Positions 20,431 to 32,315 of a stretch of 64,000 nucleotides of DNA are shown here, in pieces. The stretch comes from Welwitschia mirabilis (lineage: Eukaryota > Gnetophyta > Gnetopsida > Welwitschiales): assembly GCA_051453625.1 (NCBI GenBank), contig JBOZIK010000001.1:125195084-125259083 (forward strand). Reading direction: 5' to 3'. The stretch's first letter is position 1; the number at the start of each line of letters is the position of its first letter. A program made the translations under genes and the position numbers. The notes below the pieces were generated by a model. The model ran no database searches, was not told the origin of the DNA, and saw only the letters and a list, made by a program, of their open reading frames with translations.

Positions 20431-22695
20431 ATCACATGGATGCCAAAAACGACTCTAAAAATTGATCAAAAATGTGTATTTATGAAAATATGTTATCCCA
20501 TCCTTAAAAGTATTAATATGTCCCATATTACCTAATCGAGTGAAAAAAAATGTGAAATCTGTGAAAAGTGTAAAAAGCGTATTTTAGGTGGACCCCACAT
20601 AAGGTAAAAAATCAAAATGCTCAAATGAAAAATCTAATCTATTAGAAATGTAGAACACATCATAATAATTAATTTACATTAAATGACCACTATGTTACGA
20701 CTTATGGTTTATAAGAAAATGAGTATTAAAAGTAAAAACCTAATTTTATCTCATAAAATGCACAATTTATTTTAACTTTCAAAATACACAACAAAAATCA
20801 TATCTATAAGTTTTTTATCAAAGAGCTTGAAAAATTGAATAACATATGTGAAAACTATATGTCAAAATACTAACAAATAGAAGGAAAAATTGAAAAAAAA
20901 AGGGAGAGAAAGACATACGTCATTTTTAAAAAATTACAAAAATCTAGGAATCTAGTGAGCGAATTTAGTAGGACAAGTTGTAGCATGTTAGTAGGGACTA
21001 GGGGGACTATTATCTCTCTGAAAAATGTATAGAAATTATAGAGTAATAAATAAAAATAAGGAAAAAGTGAACCTGCAGTTTTATCGCACTATCATACAGC
21101 CGCGTCGTCTAGACAACAGCCCTAGAATGAATATTAAGAAAAATCTTAATATTATCCCTTGTGTCGTTTAGATGACCAAGTGGACAATAAGACTTGAAAT
21201 CTTTTTTTAAAAATTAATCTGTCATCCTAGTAAGTTAGGCTCAGATATTAGTGTGAAGGTAATAGAATAAATCAAAAAGTTGAAAAAAAGAGGGAATGAT
21301 GAAGAGTCATAACAAATTAGAATGATGAGCAAAACTCAAAACAAATGAAAAATGGTGTTGATGGAAACATACTAAGTAGGTTGAAATCTAATAAAGAAGA
21401 TTAAAAAAATGTGCCTGAACTAAAAAATAAATAAAAAAAAGTATAAAACTCCAAAAGATATAAAGGAATCTCATAAAATTTGTGAAGCATAAAAGATTAC
21501 TTGTTTAATTAAAATGCTAAAATAAAATTAATGTGATATGCCATTAATAACAACAAAAAAACTACTAGATGATAAGGTTATATGGGAGGATAAGAAAGTA
21601 TGAAAATGACTTTAAAATAGTAAACTAAAAAGCTGAAGAAAAGCAAAACAAAAATGGACATAAAGGACATGAAAAAGATTACTTACCTATTCTAAATTCT
21701 AGCCTACCAAATCTATGTGAAGGACATCATAAAATCATCTAAGGAAAAATGCATGATAAAATATATCAACTTTATAAAATTTCACTCAAAAAGGTAGTCA
21801 TTATGATGATATCAAAGATCAAGTTCTTAGAATAATGAATGATAAGATCAAAAGTTGCTAAAAAATGAACTCACCTACTCACACCCTAAAACACACCCAG
21901 ATCCTCAAAAGTAAAATGATCATGTGAGAATACTAAGAGTCTAGAAAATAAGCAATTCCTATGATGACATCAAGAACATTACTAATTTATAGACTTAAAG
22001 TTTTATTACTACTTTCCATGATGAAGGGAGTGTAGTCATAGTTATAAAAGAAAGGAGCCATAAAGCATGGTCAACTGACCTCCAGTGGAGTTCCAATAGT
22101 TACTAATACTACCAAAAGTTCTTTTTAAAAAAAATTATCCTACTATGATAGGACATCATAGTAACCATGTATTTTATCATAGATATAATAGATTACGATC
22201 ATCTCTTTTTTTCCTTTTTTTTAACACAAATAATTCTCACATAATTACATACTCAAAAAGACAAAGGTGAATAAGTGGAATAAAAGACAAAAACGAATAC
22301 ACTTAAATAGNNNNNNNNNNCCATTACCCCCTAAAAAAAAAAAAGTATAAGGACCAAATCATCTTCCTTCAAAATGAAGTTCATAAACATATGAATGTCT
22401 TAAGATTAGGTGAATCTAATCTTATCATTGTAAAAATGCCCAAGTACAAATACTAGTCATGGAAACTTAATAAAAACAAATACATAAGTTAAGTTTAAAA
22501 GATAATCAAGTGACATTATAACATCCACTAAAGAAATAAACTAAGAAAAAACCTAAACAATGATAGAATGGAAGTCCTCTTTGAGAGAAGCATCCAAAAC
22601 AATTGCTTCTATCATGTTTAAGGTTTCATAGCAAGGTTTTTCATATATTTTCAACCTTTGTCCCTTAACTTTTTGAATCTCCTTAGTTTTTATTG
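20431..22695 (-). mobile_element. Gypsy 3' internal region (module copy 2, pol-proximal part)
   Basis: AT-rich internal DNA repeated in diverged form at 23238-25260 (20727 aligns with 23238). It holds two dyad motifs: 21104-21117 (GTCGTCTAGACAAC) and 21163-21176 (GTCGTTTAGATGAC). A 10-N gap lies at 22311-22320. At about 22690 the module is interrupted by a partial LTR. Confidence 0.6.
22311..22320. other. Short assembly gap (10 N)
   Basis: A run of 10 N inside the gypsy internal module. The flanks read as one module (compare 24843-24900), so this is probably a small sized gap. Confidence 0.98.
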
Positions 22696-22744
22696 TGTTG
22701 CATATTTATGCAAACATTATGCACTTAAATAGATCTTGTAAATC

Positions 22745-22775
<31 letters not shown>

Positions 22776-23137
22776 GATTTTATAGAATACAACACACTAA
22801 TATAGATGAACGTGATCCAAACATTATAATATCATTGAAGGTGCAGGCGAGAAGAAAAAGAATTAATTTTAAAATTAAACATCATGTAACCTTAAAGTAG
22901 AGTAAAATAATAATGTAAAAATAATAATTAAAATGAATACACTATAAAATGAAATCTAATTTCTATTCTAAATGTAACTTCTATTAGATTACCAAATCAA
23001 CCTATCATGTAGATTGATTCTGTATAATCTATATCAATTAAGGAAAGCCATTGCCAGATCAAGACCAACCTAAGCTATCAAGTACATTAAACAAAATATG
23101 AAAACAATGCAAAGTCAATCTAGAAAATGAAATACAA
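22696..23137 (-). mobile_element. Partial gypsy LTR (copy 3), with AT microsatellite
   Basis: This starts with TGTTGCATATTTATGC, the PBS-side end of the LTR family, and runs into the gap at 23138. It joins internal module sequence at its left border, where the paralog at 25200-25240 continues without an LTR, so it looks like an insertion or a recombination joint. A perfect AT dinucleotide run occupies about 22749-22774. Confidence 0.65.
22749..22774. repeat. (AT)n microsatellite
   Basis: About 13 uninterrupted AT units inside the partial LTR. The homologous position in the other LTR copies lacks the expansion. Confidence 0.95.
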
Positions 23138-23237
23138 NNNNNNNNNNNNNNNNNNNNNNNNNNNNNNNNNNNNNNNNNNNNNNNNNNNNNNNNNNNNNNN
23201 NNNNNNNNNNNNNNNNNNNNNNNNNNNNNNNNNNNNN
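23138..23237. other. Assembly gap (100 N)
   Basis: A run of 100 N. The right flank is a diverged copy of 20727 onward, so the sequence steps back into the same module after the gap. Confidence 0.99.
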
Positions 23238-25259
23238 AATTTTAAAGTTAAATACTAATTTTATGTCATAAAACACACAATTTTTCATATCTTTTAAAAT
23301 ATGTGGCAAAAATCAGATTCGTAAGTTCCTAATCAAAGATCTCAAAAAACTAAACAATATACATGGAAACTACACATTGAAAGCTATGAAATGGAAGAAA
23401 AAATTGAGAATAATAAGATAGAAAAAAACATACCTCATTTTTAAACATTCATTTAAATTTGAAAATCTGGTAGATGAATTTGGGGAGGACAAGTTCTGAC
23501 ATGTCAGCAAGAATCAGGGCAACTATTGTCTCTCAAGAGAATGGGCGAAAATGATATAAAATAAAAGAAAAATAAGGAAAAAGGATTGAGGCTACAATTT
23601 TATTACACTATTATCCGGTTTCATCGTTCGAACGATAGCCTTAGGACAATTATCAAAAAAAAATTCTTTGTGTCATCTTCATTGTCATTTAAATGACCAA
23701 GTGGATGATGAGACTTTGAAAAAGTTCTCAAAAATAAAAATTTCAACCAAATAAATTAGGCTCAGATATCAGCATGAAGGTCATAGAATGTATCAGAAGG
23801 TTTCAAAAAAGAGGGAATGATGAAGAGTCGTGACAAACTAGGATGATGAGAAAAACTAAAAATAAATGAAAAATAGGGTGATAAAAACATACTAAGTAGA
23901 TTGAAACCTAATGAAAAAGTCTTAACAAATGTGCCCGAACTAAAAAAAATAAATAGAAAAAGTGTAGAACTCCAAAAGATACAAAGGAATCTCATAAAAA
24001 TCGTAAAGTATAAAATATTATTGTTTAATGGAAATGCTAAAAGAAAATCAATGTAATATTAAAAGAAATACAATAAATAATAACAAGAAAACTAATAAAT
24101 GATTAGATCCTTAGTGAGGATAAGAAATTATAGAAACAACTTTGAAATAACAAACGAAAGAACCAAAGAAAAAGCAAAACAAAAATGAACACAAAGAAAA
24201 TGAAGAAGACAGCTTACTTATCCTAAATTATAGCTTAGAAAGCCCCCTTTGAAGACATCATAAAGCCACCTGAGTCAAAATGCATGACAAAATGTATCAA
24301 CTCTATAAAGTTCCACTCAAAAGGCAATGATTATAATGACACCAAAGATTAAGTACTTAGAACAATGAATGATAAGATCAAAAGCTACTTAGAAATGAAC
24401 TCACCTGATCATACCTCAAAACACACCTAAATTCTTAAAAGTGAAATTATTATATAGAAAGACTAAGAGTCTATGAAATAAGCAATACCTTTGATGATAC
24501 TAGACTTACCATTATCCCCATAACCTCAAAGTCTATTATAACTTTACATGAAGAGGGGAGTACAACCATAATTAGAGAAGTAAGCACCTATAAAGTATGA
24601 TTAACTGACTCCTTAGTGAAGTTCCCATAGCTACCAACACTGCTAAAGGTTCTTTTTGAAAAAAAATTTCCTAGTGTGGTAGGATATCATAGTGACCATA
24701 TATTTTTTTTAGCATAAATACAATAGATCATTATCATTATTTTCTCTTTCTCCTTTTTTGTCCTTTTTTTTAAATAATTCCCACATGATTACATACTCAA
24801 AAATATGAAGGTAAATAAGTGAGATGAAAGACAAAAAAAACATACCTAAAAAACCAAAGACCTCATACCATTAGAGGAAAAAAAAGTAAAGGAGCTAAGA
24901 CATCTTCTTTCAAAGTGAATTCCATAGATATGGAAATGTCTTAAATTTAAGTAAATCCAATATTATGATTATGTAATGTCTAAGTAGGAATACTAGTCGT
25001 GAAAACTTAATAAAGCAACACATAAGTCAAGTTTAAAAGATGATTAAGTGATATCATAACATCCATCAAAGGAATAAGTTAAGATAGAATTCAAGCAATG
25101 ATAGAATGGAAATCCTTCTAATTAAATGAAGTCTCCAAAACAATTACTGCTATCATATTCAAGATTACATCAAATGATTTTCCATATATTTTTAACTTTT
25201 GTCCATTAAATTTCTAAATCTCCATAGTTTCTAAGTTGGAAATCTCAACATATACATTA
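23238..25259 (-). mobile_element. Gypsy 3' internal region (module copy 3)
   Basis: This is the diverged duplicate of 20727-22695 and leads directly into the integrase C-terminus of the gypsy pol. It holds two perfect 14-bp palindromes, ATCGTTCGAACGAT at 23623-23636 and GTCATTTAAATGAC at 23684-23697, at the same two places as the dyads of module copy 2. The minus-strand frame at 23762-23995 has no motif. Confidence 0.65.
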
Positions 25260-26160
25260 AAATGTACTTTCTTTATAAGATAAATACCTAACCATTTATA
25301 GGTAAACATGTTATGTAAAAGACGTACTCTAGTATTGTATAAATGATAAGTTAACCAAGTTTAAACTTTTTATGAAGTAACTTTCTATCATGTTTGAACT
25401 TAGCTTGGGCTTTGTGAATTAATTAATGATGTACAGAACAAGTATATTTTTAATCTAGGTGATTAAGTTGGAATAATGTATGTTTAATATTTTCATGAAG
25501 GTATTCAAGATTAAGTTAATGAGAAACATGATAAGAGGTATAACACACATCAACATATAAAATACAAACTTTTCCATATACAAGTTTGTAAGGTGAAAAA
25601 CAAAGAGAATTACCCCAAGTAGTATGATAAGCACAAATAACATTGTTAATCTTAAAATCCTAAGATTTCTATTAACAGAGATAAGTTTTTATAGCATTTT
25701 CTTAATTTCTCTATTTGCATTTTTATCTTAACCATTTGTTTGTAAGATAAGCACAAGCTACTCTATGTTTTATTCTAATGTATAAGAGAAATTTTCTAAA
25801 AAGTTGATTTATAAAATAAGTTCCTTAATCAATAATAATAATCCTAGGAAAACCAAAACATTGAAAAATATGGGTTTTATGAAAAATACAAATAGTTTAA
25901 ACATCATTCATGGAAGTAGGAATAGATTCAACCCATTTAATAACATAATTAACAGCCACTAAAATGTAGTGCTCATCATTAGATGATGGGTTAATAAGGC
26001 CTATAAAATTAGTTCCCCAATAATCAAAAGTTCCACATTCAAAAATAGGTTTAAGAGGCATTTATTAAGAATGAATAAGGCTACCACAATGTTGACAAGC
26101 ATCACACCTTCTAGAAAAATCAAAAGAATTCCAAAAAAAAATAGGCCAAATCAAACTACA
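25260..26160 (-). pseudogene. Ty3/gypsy (Athila-like) integrase
   Basis: On the minus strand this begins with the zinc-binding half RRCDACQHCGSLIHS, then DYWGTNFIGLINPSS (first catalytic Asp replaced by Asn within the usual WGxDFxGP block). It continues HYILVAVNYVIKWVESIPT and FPRIIIID, and further on FSPYKLVYGKVC and LNLEYLHEN from the C-terminal half. This is the standard integrase of Athila-type gypsy elements. Several in-frame stops and at least one frame change are present. The frame at 25455-25643 is an out-of-frame shadow. Confidence 0.85.
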
Positions 26161-26559
26161 ATGAAGGATTTTCATAGCTATTTTATATCACTAAAATAAC
26201 TTCCACAAATATCACTATGACAAAGATAAAGGATGTCAGATTTTTTCCATTCAAACATATATTTTCACATAATTTGGTCTTGATACCTACAATAAAGATG
26301 TGGCTCTATCTAATCATAATCACCTATTCTATGGAGAAGGGATTTCTTTTGATTATAAGTCCAATATTGTGGTTTCTTCGTAGTAACAAGGTAATTAATA
26401 GTATTAGTATACCAAGGATAAGAATGAGTAGAGGATATACCAAAATATTCTTCATTCAACAAAGGATCATTAATCATAAGATCATTAAGAGAGAAATAAA
26501 TACATAATAAAATGATTAGCTCCACTATTATGCTTTTCTTATTTATTAATAATAATTAA
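26161..26559 (-). pseudogene. Gypsy linker between RNase H and integrase
   Basis: A minus-strand open stretch (26310-26525) reads LLNEEYFGISSTHSYPWYTN and TINYLVTTKKPQYWTYNQKK. This fits the ordinary Athila-type linker, in which a PWYADIVNYL-like block precedes the integrase zinc finger. It then runs into the first zinc-finger residues (CHSDICGSYF). The plus-strand frame at 26217-26507 is its antisense shadow. Confidence 0.8.
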
Positions 26560-26959
26560 ATTAAATTCTTGCATGAGGAGGATCAATTTAATAAATCTAG
26601 CACTAGAATATTTCTTGGTCATAAGGTATGTAATTGCTACATAGTCGATATAAGCATTTGTATAAAATCTTAAAAGATACTATCTAAATGTATCAAGGAA
26701 AAATATAATTGGAAACATTTATTTTTCTATAGTAGTATAATTTATTTGATCTTTAGATAGATTTTTACTATGATAAGATATAACCTTAAAACCATTTTTA
26801 TATTTTTAACCAAGCATTCCACCAATGACAATTTTACTAGCATCACATATTAACTCAAAACCTTTATTCCAGTTAGGTCCCATTACAATAGGAGTGGAAG
26901 AGATTTTAAGTGTATTAAAAGAAAGCTAATAAGATTCATTCCAATTAAATTGAGATTTT
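26560..26959 (-). pseudogene. Gypsy RNase H domain
   Basis: The minus strand shows NWNKGFELICDASKIVIGGM, then KVISYHSKNLSKDQINYTT and EKMFPIIFFLDTFR, then ITYLMTKKYSSARFIKLILL. These match the F-x-L-x-(C/T)-D-A-S, Y-S-K-x-L and K-P-x-x-R-L-x-R-W blocks of Ty3/gypsy RNase H. Stops interrupt the frame. Confidence 0.82.
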
Positions 26960-27670
26960 TTTAAGTAATTAATAAAGGGATTTACAAATTTTTGCATAAT
27001 CTTAAATAAAGCAATGATAAAAATCACAATAATTGAAGAAGGATTAAACTTAATTTATATTAATTGGAGGAATTAGGTTTTTAATGATACTAACTTTTTC
27101 ATCTTAATTTCTTTATCAGAAATATGATGACCTAAGAAAATTCCACTATCAAATAACAAGTAAGTTTTATCCCAACTCAAATGTAGACAGCTAGTAATGT
27201 ATCTATCAAGGAGTTTTTATAACCTTTTTAAGATTTATTCAAAGCTTTTACCATATATTGAGAAGTTATCCATAAAAATTTCTATTGAATCCTCTAGCAT
27301 ATCAGGAAAAATACCCATCATTGCATGTTGAAAAATACCAGGAATATTGCAAAGTCCAAAAGATATGAATATAAAAGCAAACGTTCCAAAAGGTAAAGTA
27401 AATGTAGTTTTAGATTAATCTTTACTAGCAATACTAACCTGATTGTAATCATTATACCCATCAAATAAACAATAAAAAGCATGTCCCTAGATTCTATCAA
27501 GTATATAATCAAGAAAAGGTAAAGGATAATGGTATTTTCGGGTTACTTCATTTAATTTCCTAAAATCAATACACATCCTTCATTTTCCACCTTTCTTAGG
27601 TACTACCATCAAAGGACTAACCCACTCACCATCAGTTATGGTATAAATGATTTTAAAATATATTAATTTA
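26960..27670 (-). pseudogene. Gypsy reverse transcriptase
   Basis: The minus strand reads SPLMVVPKKGGK, RMCIDFRKLNEVTRKYHYPL, LDYILDRIQGHAFYCLFDGY, FGTFAFIFISFGLCNIPGIF and FMDNFSIYGKSFE, then LGHHISDKEIK. This is the complete block order of an Athila-type RT. The catalytic motif, normally (Y/F)-x-D-D, reads FMDN at 27250-27277; the second Asp has become Asn. Stops are scattered, for example after PKKGGK. The frame at 27318-27512 is out of phase with RT. Confidence 0.9.
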
Positions 27671-28229
27671 AAGATTTCATATTTCACAACTTATTTAAGA
27701 GATAGATTTAGTTTACATTAGAGTTTTCTAATAAGTTTTTCCTTAGCTTTAAGATAGATTTTATGTTGAATAATATAGGTAGAAATGACTATTAAATCTG
27801 TATGGCATCATGTAAACATGTTAATCTTAGATTTCAAAAGTGAGATTAAAATTGATTCTTATTAAGGGAAAGATTCTTTTTTATTATTAAAGGTTTATTC
27901 TAATCATTACATAGAAAGATATATTTTAATCCACTAGGTATAGGTTTTATATTTAAATTCAAATTTTATTCTCTATTAAATTTGAATCAAGATTTACTAT
28001 CATCATAGGTTATGGTCCAGATAGTAGTAGTGGAAGACCACTCTTAAAATAAGAAATCTCAGTTTTTCTTAAATCTCAAACTTTTGCATAGTTAACAGTG
28101 GCATTTTTTTCCTTCTCTTTCGATCAAAATAGTGAATTTCTAAATGCGCATAATTAAGCTGATCATCATTGAAAAATTTTAAGCTATCTACTTCAAGTGG
28201 ATTATCAAATAAAGTTTGCTCATGAAGAA
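27671..28229 (-). pseudogene. Gypsy protease-RT spacer
   Basis: Coding remnant between protease and RT of the same pol. It is heavily broken. The part next to RT resembles the usual lead-in to the Athila RT, but I see no further domain. Confidence 0.5.
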
Positions 28230-28665
28230 TTGATCATCTTTGTTCAAGTGGATAGTGTTGTAGAAATAAACTAGATTTAATTTCTTCTTTAATATTCAAT
28301 TCATCACCTGAGTATTTTTCAATATTATCAAATACTCTTATTGTGAACTTCTTATTTCCTAAATAACATATCATCATTCTAGTTCTAGTATCAATAATAC
28401 AATGGGCTATTACACAAAAATCTCTTTTTAGAAGTAATGAATAATCACCGTTATGCTCAACTTTAATTGCAACCACATCTTTAGGATATAATGCTTCTTC
28501 TACTTGAATCACTAAGTCTTCTAAGATAATCATTATGGGTTCAATTCTACTTTTCAACTGAAGTTATTAACAAATGCGTAAAGACATAATATTAACACTT
28601 GCTTCTATATCAATCAAGGCTTTCTTTATTCTTTTGTTCTCTTTTGAGATAACACTAATAGTTTC
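28230..28665 (-). pseudogene. Gypsy aspartic protease
   Basis: The active-site end reads KKALIDIEASVNIMSLRIC on the minus strand (near 28565-28640), where D-x-G-A-S is usual; the Gly is replaced (DIEAS). The following 107-codon open stretch contains LEDLVIQVEEALYPKDVVAI, DYSLLLKRDF and VIAHCIIDTRTR. The last two correspond to the LLGRPFL and ATAxxxID blocks of gypsy proteases. Both substitutions would be expected to abolish activity. Confidence 0.82.
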
Positions 28666-30340
28666 TACCCCTAGATCCTTAAACTTTAGACATTTTTGTA
28701 ACAACAAGTTGGTTATATATTAGGCTAAGAAGATTTTACTAGGTTTAGTTCATTTTATTTTCTCTTAATTAGATCTTTCCACAACTTAGAATATTTATAA
28801 TTATCTTGCAAAAGTTTATAAAATGTAAATTTATGCTTACATTTTTCATTAAGACTTTAAGATGTTCCTCAAATGTAATATTTTCTAAAATTTTGATATC
28901 CTTTTCTTCTTTACCATTTTTATCCTTTTAGAATGTTAAATCCTTTTGGGTAGGAGGTGGTATATCATTTTCATTTCTTATCATAACCTTACAATCTTTC
29001 TTAACTTTATTAGGATTTAGTAAAGGTTGTATTAGAAGTGATCCTTGTGGTCTTTGCCTAGCAAGCATAGTTTGTTGTAGAAGATTAACAAGATTTTCAA
29101 TGTTTAAATTTGCTTTCACTTGAGATTTTCTTATCAATGGAAGTAGGTCATCTTGGTTTTATGAGTTTGATATTCTTGCTTGACTACTAGAGTTGTTTGG
29201 TTAGAAATTTATATTCTGTATTTTTAAATGATTGGAAATTAAAATGATTTACTTGAAAGTTCATAAGTTTTTTCTTAAAAGATTGAAAATTTGGTTGTCC
29301 ATTCATCCTAGGTTGAAAATTGTTTTGATTTTGATTTTTATTTTGATTTTTAAAGTTTGAAGACCTCTAACTAAAATCACATACCTCTTTATAAATATTT
29401 TCTTTATAAGTTAGTGGTAAAGGACAATCTTTCATCACACGGTAGTTATCTTCATAACAAGTTGGAACTACAATCACATTCTTTTTTGTTGATACCTTAA
29501 CATCTAAGATTATTTATATGTATTTCTCTAATGTTATAGTAAAACCATTAATGAAATTAATGTGGTATTTCTCGGTTTTTAATTTCTCCTTCTCTTGCTT
29601 AATCTCTTTAAGGTCTTTTATGATTAGGTCTACTTAATAATTTTCTTTAGGTGAGGATTTAGGCCATGTATCACTTACTTTTACTAAATCTTTCAACACT
29701 TTCCATGCATTTTTTAATATGAGATTCATTAAAATTCCTCCACATAAAAAATGAAAAAGTTTCTTTATTTGGCTATTAAGTCTACTATAAAAGTAATCTA
29801 CTAATTCTTTTTGAGAAAAAGCATCTATAGGATTAGAATGTAAAGCAATGAAAAATTGCTCATAGGTGGAGCTATAATATTTGTTAGGTTGTTGTTGAAA
29901 GTTAGTTACTTATTTCTTTCTTTTTCTTATAGTTGTTTTACTCATAAATCTTTTTATAAATGCTTCTTAAACTTGATTCCATGTTTTTAAACTTTTATGT
30001 GGAATAGTTCTTAACCATAGTTTAGCTTTTTATTTTAAAGTAATAGGGAAAATAACCATATAAGTACAATTATTAATTCATTTTTTACCATTTCTAGAAG
30101 TAAGCACTAATTTTTCAATGTCTGCAATATGTTGCAAAGGATCTTCATTATTTTCTCCATTAAAAATGGGGTAAGTGTTTAAGTTTCTCAATTTAACATT
30201 GTCATCAGGAGGTAAGTCAAAAAGGATCTAGATTTTACATGTCTTATTTGCTATAAGCTCTATAAGGATGACGTTACCATTAAGATTTATTTGTATTTGT
30301 AGCAGTTCCAATAACAATAGGGAAATTAGATGAAGTGACC
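28666..30340 (-). pseudogene. Gypsy gag
   Basis: Minus-strand gag of the same element. A 69-codon open stretch (28928-29137) reads MIRKSQVKANLNIENLVNLL and LARQRPQGSLLIQP, a linker rich in Gln, Asn and Pro before protease. Further on are Asn/Phe/Gln-rich repeats (29270-29360) and an HINFINGFTITLEKYI-like block (29510-29580). The retrotransposon-gag core (FRxxAxxW, YEAWxxFK, LRxCPxH-like) is around 29640-30080. Stops are frequent. The paralog at 36136-37760 has the same order. Confidence 0.75.
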
Positions 30341-31034
30341 TACTTTTACTTTTGTAATAAACTCGACATATTTATAAAATGATTTTCTTCTAAATTATAT
30401 TCTAGACTATCTCTTAAAAAATTTTCCTTTGTAAAATTAGATTCTAAAATAATAAATGCAGAAATTTCTTCTTGCTAAAAATTTTTAAAATATTTGCATA
30501 CCTATGGTGTACATACTTGAGCTAAGTTCATAGTTGATCAAACCTTTTTGGATGTTTTCTTGAATGAACAGTTAGGTTCTCTGATATTTAGGTTTCTTAC
30601 TAAAATTTATCATATCCTAGCATGCTCAATTTATATTTTAATGCACATCATCTTTGTGGTTTTCTAGACAATATCTTTAGATGATAGAATACACAAAAAA
30701 CCAAAACCAAAAAATGCAGAAAAACTAAATTGTGAAATAGTAGATGCTAAAATAGACTGTTATCCATCTAAGTTATTTGGATAATAGAGGAAATGATAGA
30801 AAAACTCTAACTTCTAAGAAAATAAAAAACTTAAGGCACATAGACCACCATCGCCATGCATTATCTGGATGATGAAGTAGACAATAGGGAATTTATTTTA
30901 GAACATCAAATGAAAACAATGAAAAGTAAAACCTATACTTATATTATAAAAATATAGTGTTACTACAAGCAAATATACAAATTGAAATCCAAACGTGTAC
31001 TTAAACAGTGATAATCCCCAAACTCCAAGTAGCC
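30341..31034 (-). mobile_element. Gypsy 5' leader
   Basis: Non-coding leader between the primer-binding site and gag. It carries motif copies near 30765-30785 and 30860-30890 (ATCTGGATGATGAAGTAGACAA-like). The matching leader of the second element is 37761-38495. Confidence 0.65.
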
Positions 31035-31053
31035 TTCTCTAATAATGGTGCCA
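31035..31053 (-). other. Primer-binding site of gypsy element (tRNA-Asp-like)
   Basis: The minus strand reads TGGCACCATTATTAGAGAA, similar in length and order to the TGGCGCCGTTGCCGGGGA site of Athila-type elements, with the CpG positions changed. It lies 3 bases inside the LTR end. Confidence 0.72.
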
Positions 31054-31056
31054 AGA

Positions 31057-32315
31057 TGTTGCAGTGAATATTTATGCAAACATTGCATTCTTAAGAAGAT
31101 ACTATCATTCACAAATAAATATAGATTTTGGACAACACAAAAGACTAGTATAGATGGAAATGATCCAAATTTTATATTCTCATTAAAAGCATAGGTAAGA
31201 ATAAAAAAAAATTAATTTCAAGAATAAAACACTATGTATCCTTAAAGTACAAATAAATAATAATGAAAAAATAATAATGTAAACACACTTATGCAAATGA
31301 AATGCAAACTAAGCTAAGTGCAACTTCTATCCGATTACCAGATCTGCCTGTTATATAGATTAGCCCTATATAAGCTAGATTAATCAAGAAATGTTGTCAC
31401 TAGATTGAGACCAATCTAAGCTATTAGGTACATCAAATAGAATATGAAAACTATGTGAGCTAATCTAGATTAAAAAATACAATGCACTTAAACTAATAAT
31501 GTCAACCTTAACAAATGTTGTCCTTATGATCTACATCATTAAAGAAGCTATCATAGAATCAGAAGCAACATAAACCATAAGAGACATAAACAAAATAGAG
31601 ATATAAAAGAAGAATAGAGTTTTAAATTAAAATCAAATCAACATCCATGTTACAAAGTAGTATCACCTCAATGAAGGATCCATAGCCCAACATCAAGGAA
31701 GATATCTCTTTGTAATAATAATGGATGGATCTCTAAATCTTTAAGATCCTATCACAAGAATTTTGAATGCAAATGAAGATAAGACAAAGTCAATGGTGGA
31801 GCTAATATTTATTAACAAAATATACTCTATAACAAATAAGACTAACAAGTGTGGGTAGAATCCTAACAATTATGTAAGAAAGTAAGAGATAAATAACTAA
31901 AGTTTGATGAAGTTTGATGAAGTGTCTATTTCAAGTGTCATCTTTCTTATCATCTAGATAATACAAGAGATGATGCCACCTTATAAGAATTTTACATTAG
32001 CTACCAGATTGATTCTAGTTAGCATCCTCATTTTCTTAAGTGTTTTATCATTCATACAATCATCTAGACAATGAGAGATGATAGGTTTTTGTATAGTTAT
32101 TCATGTATTGCATTAGCCTTATTATTTGAAAGAATTTTACTTCAGATAGGAAATATTATAAATTGCTTCAAATGCTATAAAATGTAATGAAGATTGCATG
32201 TTTTTATATCATTTATTTTAGGTCTTCATTATCATTAAAATTTAACATAAACCTATCTAATGTTGGGCAAAACTACTCAGAATACCCTATTAAATACATA
32301 TAATTTAGCAATGTG
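31057..32315 (-). mobile_element. Gypsy 5' LTR (copy 4)
   Basis: LTR family member directly upstream (minus strand) of the primer-binding site of the 25260-31034 element. It ends TGTTGCAGTGAATATTTATG at 31057. At 32315 it stops a few bases short of the family end and passes into an internal module. Motif copies lie near 31943 and 32056 (ATCATCTAGACAATG). Confidence 0.78.

Noticed and set aside
23762-23995. Phe/Ser-rich minus-strand frame
   Set aside because: It lies in non-coding gypsy module sequence, and the paralogous copy at 21240-21480 does not keep it open with similar text.
27318-27512. Minus-strand 64-codon frame inside gypsy RT
   Set aside because: It is shifted relative to the frame that gives the RT motifs, and its composition is only Leu/Ile-rich.
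25260-31034. Endogenous pararetrovirus as an explanation for the gypsy-type RT
   Set aside because: Gag-protease-RT-RNase H-integrase order, LTRs, tRNA-Asp-like primer site and polypurine tracts fit a Ty3/gypsy element; no movement-protein region is seen.
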